Assembly (NCBI GenBank): GCA_946902985.2 | Contig: OX336393.1 | Span: forward strand, 132,522,533 to 132,586,532 | Direction: 5' to 3' | From: Meconema thalassinum | Taxonomy: Eukaryota > Arthropoda > Insecta > Orthoptera > Tettigoniidae | Length of the DNA stretch: 64,000 bases | Shown here: positions 56,335 through 64,000 of the stretch, piece after piece | Layout of the letters: each line of letters starts with the position of its first letter | Position numbering within the stretch: position 1 is the stretch's first letter | The notes under the pieces: generated by a model | Told to the model about the DNA's origin: nothing | What the model saw: the letters and a program-made list of their open reading frames with translations, nothing else | The model's database searches: none | Program-made: the position numbers and the translations under genes

Positions 56335-58124
56335 GTTTGGAGATATAATAGTCCTTCTGTACTATATGTCGCACGTGAAAATTGCATGAAAAAATCTAGG
56401 TTACCCCTTGAGCCCCTTAATTGCATTGATGAATTATACAGTCTACGTTGGTTCCGTGTTAACCGTATAGCCATTTGCAAACTTTCACAGAAATGTAATA
56501 AATAGAGTGACATTACTTCTTACAGAAATAGATGGAAAGTTGGATGCCACCCTTTGAGATAATGTTGTCATGGTTAGCGATTTCCATTCCTTCATTAGTT
56601 TGTTAAATTAAATTAGTTTTTTGGGAATATTTCAGATACTTTTGGTTTTAGGGCCTTATAATGTAGTTTTCGAGGAGCCTTTAGGGCCCCCAAGTTTTGT
56701 TTCTGGCACCGAGGGGGCTTTGTCTCCTCGTTGTACGCCATAATATAATAATAATAATATAATATAGGGATAGGAATAAAATAGACCTGCCGTACCACAC
56801 CCGCAGGTGTAAATCGCGTGAAAAAATTATACTGTACCCCTTGACCCCCTCAAGCGCATTATACGTATTGATGAATTCTACAGCTTAATTTGGTTCCGTG
56901 ATAACCTTCTAGCCGTTTGCAAACTTTCACACCAATGTAATTAATGGAATTGCATTGCGCCTTACAGCAATAGATGGACCTCTGAGAATCTGTTGCCATG
57001 GTTACCGGCTTGTATTCGTTCATTAGTTTATTAAATGAAATTAGTTTTCTGGGAATATCTCTAAAACGGTTGGTTTTAGGGCCTTAAAATGTGGATTTCG
57101 GGGACCCTTCAGGGCCCCCGAGTTTTGTCTCTAACATCGAGGGGCTGAAAATGATTTTTGTCTCGTCCTTCTACTCCTATTTCAGCATGCATTTTAAGGG
57201 GATAAGCCCCCTTTTATGAGAGGTACGGAGAAGCGTTACATCAATGATTAGTGTCGTGCCTCTGATGGATATCTGTACCAAATTTTACGTTGATACACCC
57301 AGCCTTTCTCGAGTTATAAGGGAACAAATTTGTCCACAGACAATCAAACAAACAGACAGACCAAAACATTATTTTCGCGCGTATCTATCATAAAACAGTC
57401 TGAAACGTGTAAATAACTCAAATTTCCGTAGAAATTCAGAAAAAAAAACAGACAAATTTTCTATTTATATATATAGAGATATACTGCACCGCTCGGTGTT
57501 GACCGTGTTTTATTGCACAAATTTAGGTTATACTCGCTAACCGTCGGAGATACACGAAAAGTGATAAGAACCTTTTGGATAGAAAATTAAATGCTAAAGC
57601 TCGTGTATACCATCAAAATTTTGCTATTTCTTAGCGTTCTCTTTTTATTTGAAATGGAAAAATTAAATTTTGAAACCAAAGGGTGTAGTGACGTCACAAA
57701 AGTAGGTTTTACTCGCTAACCGTTGGAGATACACGAAAAGTGGTAAGGACCTTTCAGATAGGAAATTAAATTTCAAAGTTCATATGTGCCATCAAAAGTT
57801 TGCTATTTCCTACCGTTCTCTTTTTACTTGATATGGAAATATGAAATTTTGAAACCAAAGGGTGTAGTGACGTCACTAAAATGGTCGCCATTTCTTAATA
57901 GTACAAAATATCGAAATTAAAAGTATCCTATATGTAAACATGGTATTTCAGCTATATCCATGCAAAATTTCATTTAAATCGGACCAGTGGTTCTTGCGTT
58001 ATTAGGTAACAGACAGACAGACAGACAGACAGACAGAAAGACAGACACACACCATCTCATTTTTAGCCTACTTTCGATTTTTGCAAAAAATGAAAGTAGA
58101 CTTATGAGATCAACACAGGGCGAA

Positions 58125-58258
58125 AAAAGTGTGTCTGTCTGTGTGTGTGTATGTGTGTGTGTGTGAGTCTGTGTGTGTGTGTGTATGTGTGTGTGTGAGT
58201 CTGTGTGTGTGTGTGTGTGTGTGTGTCTGTGTGTGTGTGTGAGTGTGTACTCTGAATG
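58125..58258. repeat. (GT)n microsatellite
   Basis: GTGTGTGT with GAGTCT interruptions at the head of the satellite element. Confidence 0.95.
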
Positions 58259-58261
58259 TCT

Positions 58262-60500
58262 GTCCCCCCCCTATCAATTCGAACACGGTGAATGCGAATT
58301 GAACGAAATTTGGTACAAAGGTAGCACTAGGAAAGGACACCTCAGTGTCATGTTTTATATCGCCGCCATCTTGACGGAAACGTAATGGCGGCCACACAAA
58401 TGTTCAAAGCTTAAATCAAATTACGACTAACCTAATCATCCGATCTCTACCAAATTTTGCGACAACATACCATTAAGGGGGGAGCATCCTTTGACCAAAC
58501 CAATAGGTCATCAGCGTAATAGTTTGCGGATCGCGGCCATCTTTGTGTGAAAATCGATTCCCCCTATTAATTCGAACACGGTGCAACCGAATGGAACGAA
58601 ATTTGGTACAGAGGTAGTACTAACAAAAGGCACCTCAGTGTCATGTTTTATATCGCCGCCATCTTGACGGAAACGTAATGGCAGCCACACAAATGTTCAA
58701 AGCTTAAATCAAATTACGATTATCCTAATCATCCGATCTCTACCAAATTTTGCAACAACATACCCTTATAGAGGAAGCATCCTTTGACCAAATGAATACG
58801 TCATTAGCCTTATAGTTTGCGGATGGCGGCCATCTTTGTGTGAAAATCAATTCCCCCTATTAATTCAAACACGGTGAAACCGAATGGAACGAAATTTGGT
58901 ACAGAGGTAGCACTAGCAAAGGGCATCTCAATGTCATCTTTTATATCGCCGCCATATTGACAGAAACGTAATGGCGGCCACACAAATGTTCAAAGCTTAA
59001 GTTAAATTACGACTAACATAACCATCCGATCTCTACCAAACTTTTCAACAACATACCTTTATGGAGAGAGCATACTTTGACCAATCTAATAGGTTATTAG
59101 CCTAATAGTTTGCGGATGGCGGCCATCCTTATGTCAAAATTTATTCCCCCTATTAATTCGAACACGGTGGAACCGAATGGAAATATATTTGGTACAGAGG
59201 TAGCACTAGCAAAGGGCACCTCAGTGTCATGTTTTATATCGCCGCCATCTTGACTGAAACGTAATGGCGGCCACACGAATGTTCAAAGCTTAAATCAAAT
59301 TACGATTAACCTAATCATCCGATCTCTACCAAATTTTGCAACTACATACCTTTATGGAGGGAGCATCCTTTGAACAATCTAATAGGTCATTCGCTTAATA
59401 GTTTGCGGATGGCGGCCATCCTTATGTCAAAATTGATTCCCCCTATTAATTCGAACACGGTGGAACCGAATGGAAATATATTTGGTACAGAGGTAGCACT
59501 AGCAAAGGGCACCTCAGTGTCATGTTTTATATCGCCGCCATCTTGACTGAAACGTAATGGCGGCCACACGAATGTTCAAAGCTTAAATCAAATTACGACT
59601 AACATAACCATCCGATCTCTACCAAACTTTTCAACAACATACCTTTATGGAGAGAGCATACTTTGACCAATCTAATATGTTATTAGCCTAATAGTTAGCG
59701 GATGGCGGCCATCCTTATGTCAAAATTGATTCCCCCTATTAATTCGAACACGGTGGAACCGAATGGAAATATATTTGGTACAGAGGTAGCACTAGCAAAG
59801 GGCATCTCAGTGTCATGATTAATATCGCCGCCATATTGACAGAAACGTAATGGCGGCCACACAAATGTTTAAAGCTTAAATCAAATTACGACTAACATAA
59901 CCATCCGATCTCTACCAAACATTGCAACAACATACCTTTATGGAGGGAGCATCCTTTGACCAATCTAATAGATCATTAGCCTAATAGTTTGCGGATGGCG
60001 GCCATCTTTATGTCAAAATTGATTCCCCCTATTAATTCGAACATGGTAGAACCGAATGAACGAAATTTGGTACAGAGGTAGCACTACCAAAGGGCACCTC
60101 AGTGTCATGTTTTATATCACCGCTATCTTGACGGAAACGTAATCGCGGCCATCCAAATGTTAAAAGCTAAAATGTAATTACGACCAACCTAATAATCTAG
60201 TCTCTACCAAATTTTGCAACACCATATCTTTATGTGGGAAACATATTCTGACCAAACTGCAAGAACATCAGCCCAATAGTTTGCATATGGTGGCCAAGTA
60301 TGTGTGCAAATCGATTCCCCCTATCAATTCAAACACGGTGAAACCGAATTGAACGAAATTTGGTACAGAGGTAGCACTAGCGACGGGCGCCTCATATTCA
60401 TGTTTAATATCCCTATAGCACGTTGTATTTCAACAAGTTACTACAACCAAAATTCAATCATACTCCTTGAAAAGGACAAAGAGTTATAACCATACCCATG
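58262..60500 (+). repeat. 293-bp satellite, eight units
   Basis: The anchor GAACACGGTG (or a one-base variant) is at 58281, 58574, 58867, 59160, 59453, 59746, 60039 and 60331: spacing 293 six times, then 292. Each unit contains CGCCGCCATCTTGACGGAAA, GTAATGGCGGCCACAC and GATGGCGGCCATC. The final unit is more diverged. Confidence 0.95.
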
Positions 60501-60560
60501 CATTTAGGAGAAAGTAGGCTATATGTTCTTTACTGAACATCTTGTTATATATTAGTATGA

Positions 60561-60995
60561 TTATTACAGAATTGATGTCATTTAAAGTGATATTGTGACT
60601 TTTGTGTTGTGATACTCCAGTTTGTTAAATTGTGTCACGTGAAGAACACTATGGACACACGTAGATGTCTGAAAGTATCAATGATAGGATGCTAGAAATA
60701 TATTTGAGTACAGTGAAGCACTAATTAAGAAGAGACTCACAAATAACCTTGATTTTCATTGTGGGAAGTAAATGTAAATTACCATTTGTTTGTATTTTTT
60801 TGTTGTATAGCCATGATTTTATATCAGTAAATGTTTTATTTAGGAATATGTTGTTTCTTTCATGTAGAGTAGTTACCTGACAGACTCAAATCCTGAGCAT
60901 GTGGTCGTATGGTGGGCAGGAACGTCCCATACCTCGAAAGACCGTGAGTTAGCTGGGATACGAACACATGTTCCATATGATGACAATTGGGTACA
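60561..60995 (+). repeat. 3' LTR, second part
   Basis: Aligns to 43588-44021 and ends TTGGGTACA, followed by the CTTG flank. Confidence 0.9.
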
Positions 60996-61047
60996 CTTGA
61001 GAGGAGGGGGTATGTGCCGTAAAATAAGACACATACCGTTCCCAGGA

Positions 61048-62031
61048 TTATTTCTTACTCTGGCGAATAAGAATCCGTGCCTTGGCACGAAATTTCTTAA
61101 ACGCCACCAAATTGGCTATGGTTGGACGCCGACGGTAGTGCTTATGAGCTCGACGACGGTCTCTTATTGCCGCTGCAATATCCTCTGACCACCAAGGGAC
61201 GAGTTTGCGACGAGGAGTCACAGAAAAGGATGGAATGGACTCTTCGGGGGCAGCAAGGAAGATGTGCTGTACCTCGTTATCGATGCTCCGGCAACCAAGA
61301 TCAACGAACACAGCTCGTTCTTGAAGCGAGGGCCAATTTGTCCGCTTAAGAACCCAACGACTGGGGAACTCCACGGGCGTCTGGTTCAGAAGGGTAAGAA
61401 CGATCGGGAAATAGTCACTGTCACAGAGGTCGTCGTGTACATACCAACCAAATAGGGGGACCAGCGCACGGCTACACACACTCAAGTCAATGTGTGAGTA
61501 CGTGCCGTGCGCTAAGCTAAAATGTGTAGCTTCCCCTGTATTTAATAGAGATAAATCCAACCCTTGAATTAAGCCCTCCACGTCCCTTCCTCTGGGGTAG
61601 GAAGATGGTGATCCCCATTGGGGGTGATGAGAGTTGAAATCACCGACGAGTAGGAAAGGGACTGGAAGTTGATCAACAAGATCAAAGACGTCATTAATAT
61701 CAAGGGGCTGGTTCGGTGGAAGGTACACGTTACAAACAGATGTCATAGCAGGCAAGGACACGCGAACTGCAATAGCTTCCAGAGGAGTGGCGAGTGGAAA
61801 CTCCTCACTATAGCAGTCAGAGCGAACGAAGGTACAAACGCCCCCGGAAGCCCGGGCGGCGTCTTGTCGCTCTTTAGAGTATAGTCGGAAACCACTCAGA
61901 ACATTCTCGTGATCAGGTCTGAGGTTTGTTTCCTGTAGGCAGACTATACTCGCTGCGTATTGGGCAATAAGCTGACAGAGCTCTGTCAAATGCCTGTCAT
62001 AACGGTTACAATTCCACTGTAACAGTGCCAT
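61048..62031 (-). pseudogene. LINE ORF2 apurinic-type endonuclease
   Basis: Starts at ATG 62031, 48 bases after the ORF1 stop. Motifs: LQWNCN (N7), LQETNLRP (E34), LVGDFNSHHPQWGS and THIDLSVCS. The terminal catalytic SDH reads SDYFPIVL, so the histidine is replaced by tyrosine; a stop also follows QSKK at 61048, a few codons before the LTR insertion point. The enzyme nicks target DNA to prime reverse transcription. It is inactive here by sequence. Confidence 0.87.
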
Positions 62032-62078
62032 TGTGGGAACTTATAACCTAGGCAATAAGCTGGAGCAGCAAGCTACAA

Positions 62079-63647
62079 CTTAGCCTCTGGAGGATCATCA
62101 GCCACTACGTCGACTATAATCTCCATGTCCTCAGGCGAGGTCATGGAGTGAATCGACTCGGTGGAAGATTTCCTAGACGCAGTTCGGCGGCGGGGGGATC
62201 TCCGTGGGGAGCGCGCAGATCTGGGGACCGAAACGTCCCCAGGCGCAGAAGCATCCGCAGGTGGTGGGGTGGATGGCTACCCCTTTTTTGGAGAAAGGGA
62301 ATGCGTAGTGCGGGGTCCCTTCTTACCCGCCTCTTTAAGATATATAGACGGGTCAGGAGCCGAATTCCTGACCCTGGTCGACGATGCCGCCTCCGCCGGC
62401 TTCGGCGCGGCTTTCGCCGACCGTTTGGGTGGGGAGTAAGTCTTCAACTTCCTCCCCTGCTGAGCGGGCGGAGCAGCCTTCGCTCGCACAGCCTTCGTGC
62501 TGGCCGAAGGTGGAGTTGAAGTCACCTTCGGGCTATCCATTACAATCATAGGTGCTGGTTTCGTAACAGGTAACTCAGTTGCAGGTTTCACAGCTGGTAC
62601 AAAAGATGAGGTCGCCGGGACCAAATTTGGTGTTATGGCTCTATAATCAATCGTTGGAGAAGGCGAAATCGTGGTATGGTACTTCTTGCGGGCCTCCTGG
62701 TAGGTGAGACCATCCAGGGTTTTGATCTCCTGGATTTTCTTCTCACTCAGGAAGACAGGGCAGTTCCTGTCCCGAGGAGAATAAAATCCAGGGCAATTAG
62801 TGCACTGATAAGGTGTTGTGCACTCTTCCGCTTCGTGTGGTACCTTACCGCATGTTCCACAGATTTCGGGACTCGAGCATCGGGATAACATATGCCCGAA
62901 CTTCTGGCACTTATAACACCTCATTGGTGGAGGGATATAAGGCCGTACGTCACAACGGTAACTTGTAACCTTGACTTTCTCCGGGAGCACCGAAAGCTCA
63001 AAGGAAATAATGAAAGCACCAATATCCACGATTTGACCATTGACCTTGCGCGTAGTGAGCCGGACATCAGTCACGTGACGGTGCTGCATATCCTCCTTGA
63101 GCTCCTCGTCAGTGTTCAAAATCAGGTCCCGGTGGAAAATAACTCCTCGGACCAAATTCAGGGACGTGTGCTTTTCCACTTTGACGGGAATTTCGCCAAA
63201 GGGGTCACATTGCAAAAGTTGTTCAACTTGCTCACCAGTCCTAGTCTTGAGCAACAAGCTACCGTTCCTCATCTTTTGTACTTTCTCAAGCTCACCATAG
63301 ACACCTTCTATGTGGCGAGAAAACAAAATACTCTATACCAGCTTGAAATCACCCCCATCTGTTCTGGTAGCTACCAGAAACTTGGGGGTGTTAGCACCCA
63401 GATTTTCACGCACAGATTGTTCCCAGGGGGTTGATCCCCGCAGGGAATCAAATGTTAAAGACTTGGGTGTAGGACCACCCTGTTTGGGGATTTTTCTTTT
63501 TGAACCCATGGCCAGATCATCCTTCCCGAATGCCACCGACATCCGATCACGGGCCGTCACAGTAGGCGCTGCCCAGCCAGGGCAACGCCCGCCTAGCTTG
63601 GAAGGCATTGCCCGGGGGTCCGATGTTTTACAATGCCGTATCGGCAT
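62079..63647 (-). pseudogene. LINE ORF1 (gag-like) with three zinc knuckles
   Basis: From ATG 63647 the frame runs to about 62079 with two in-frame stops (near 63333 and 62277). The middle section (63326-62277) has an RRM-like region (residues 1-125), then three knuckles: C137YKCQKFGHMLSRC, C156GTCGKVPHEAEEC and C175TNCPGFYSPRDRNC. A Pro/Ala/Ser-rich basic tail follows (SPPKRSAKAAPKPAEAASS). After the second stop the frame continues with an acidic end (SPEDMEIIVDVVADDPPEAKL). ORF1 binds the element RNA. A frame-preserving decay pattern suggests moderate age. Confidence 0.85.
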
Positions 63648-64000
63648 GTACCCCTTGGCATATACTGGATTTTACAGCTCAGACATTCGGCTGTGCGGGG
63701 ACCTGCGTAATCAGGCGGATACTACTGCACGGGTACATGGCACACCCACTTGTCGGCGCGGCCAAGACCGGAACAGGCTTTCGAGCGTAGTCACAAGCGT
63801 AAGTGGCCCATCCCCTAACAACACGCACATATAGAAATTTTGGTTGCCAGACCCTGAAAGCAGTAACAGAAAGAAGTGCGATATAACCTAATGAGAGTTA
63901 TACCTCACGGGTGTATATCTTTTAGAGCTGACTGTCAAACTCTCGAAAGGGGACCATTCCGAGAAGCCCTTTTAGTCGCCTTTTACGTCTGGCAGGGATT
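63648..64000 (-). other. 5' region of the I-clade-like LINE
   Basis: Untranslated leader upstream of ORF1 on the minus strand. It may reach the window edge (CCCTGCCAGACGTAAAAGGC near 63995), so the true 5' end is not certain. Confidence 0.5.

Larger units (their letters stand above)
58063..60540 (+). mobile_element. Helentron-associated-type element with satellite body
   Basis: The left end TAGCCTACTTTCGATTTTTG folds with GAAAGTAGACTT. The right side has the matching GAAAGTAGGCTA (60511-60522), followed by a terminal stem-loop ATGTTC-TTTACT-GAACAT and CTTG. Asymmetric terminal inverted repeats plus a 3' hairpin and an internal tandem array are the described layout of Helentron-associated elements. 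It lies within Helitron unit B near its 5' end. Confidence 0.65.
52779..60560 (-). mobile_element. Head-to-tail pair of non-autonomous Helitrons
   Basis: The empty site in the other LTR (TTTAA/TTATT) shows insertion exactly between A and T without duplication. Read on the minus strand the insert begins TCATACTAATATATAAC and ends with hairpin CCGTTC-GAA-GAACGG followed by TACTTCTGCTAG, i.e. 5' TC, a 3' stem-loop about 10 bases before CTAG. These are the Helitron hallmarks. No Rep/helicase ORF is present. Two related units are joined near 55384: 52779-55383 and 55384-60560. Confidence 0.85.
55384..60560 (-). mobile_element. Helitron unit B, carrying a SINE and a Helentron-type element
   Basis: Repeats unit A from the 3' hairpin (GTACCCGTCCTTCGAACGGT at 55391) to ATGGTCGCCATTT and CATCTCATTT near 58060. 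There a 2.5-kb element intervenes before the terminal TTATATATTAGTATGA. Confidence 0.78.
40289..60995 (+). mobile_element. Ty3/Gypsy-type LTR element lacking RT/RNase H, with nested insertions
   Basis: LTRs start TGTGCCCAATG and end TTGGGTACA (TG...CA). The interior is 44022-49475. The 4-bp flanks are CCTG (40285-40288) and CTTG (60996-60999). Since the uninterrupted LINE would read CACTTGAG, this is a CTTG duplication with one substitution. Order: coiled-coil gag, protease, integrase. The 3' LTR is split by 52779-60560. Confidence 0.88.

Noticed and set aside
62148..62519. Arg/Gly-rich plus-strand frames at 62.1-62.5 kb
   Set aside because: Shadow of the Pro/Ala/Ser-rich LINE ORF1 tail on the minus strand.

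Overview
This is eukaryotic, almost certainly arthropod (insect) DNA. It contains tRNA-derived SINEs with A/B-box heads, Tc1/mariner and pogo-type transposons, Helitron-type elements, LTR and several non-LTR retrotransposons, spliced genes and long microsatellites. I found no host single-copy gene that I could defend. The mixture and size of the repeats suggest an insect with a large, repeat-rich genome, perhaps orthopteroid; that last step is inference.

Region by region. 0-9.6 kb: SINEs with clear target-site duplications, a 105-bp triplicated repeat, a 1.6-kb (TTAC)n array next to the 3' end of an RTE-like LINE, and Helentron-associated-type repeats. 9.6-11.3 kb: a complete Tc1/mariner-type transposon with an open transposase. 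11.6-15.65 kb: three direct copies of a hairpin-bearing repeat, interrupted by a 5'-truncated LINE and by a pogo-like element with perfect 26-bp inverted repeats.

15.94-28.55 kb is the most interesting object: a 12.6-kb giant palindrome flanked by an 8-bp direct repeat (TTACGAAA). It has about 5.15-kb inverted arms around a 2.3-kb loop rich in a 13-bp minisatellite. Each arm carries the same cargo: a small spliced lysine-rich gene, an inhibitor-of-apoptosis gene (BIR domains plus RING), a 93-residue possible OB-fold protein and a FLYWCH zinc-finger protein. No transposase or polymerase is recognisable. Copies in the two arms carry different lesions as well as shared ones, so the arms have either exchanged sequence or were duplicated recently.

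29-37.6 kb: a minus-strand LINE interrupted by a plus-strand CR1/Jockey-like LINE, SINEs and an 815-bp segment with inverted ends. 37.6-64 kb is a nest of insertions. An I-clade-like LINE on the minus strand (gag-like ORF1, endonuclease, RT, RNase H) is split between endonuclease and RT by a Ty3/Gypsy-type LTR element with 3.7-kb LTRs and a 4-bp target duplication. That element keeps gag, protease and integrase but has no RT or RNase H. Its 3' LTR is split by a head-to-tail pair of Helitron-type elements, one of which holds a Helentron-like element with eight 293-bp satellite units. The order of insertion can be read directly: LINE, then LTR element, then Helitron pair, then satellite element and SINE.
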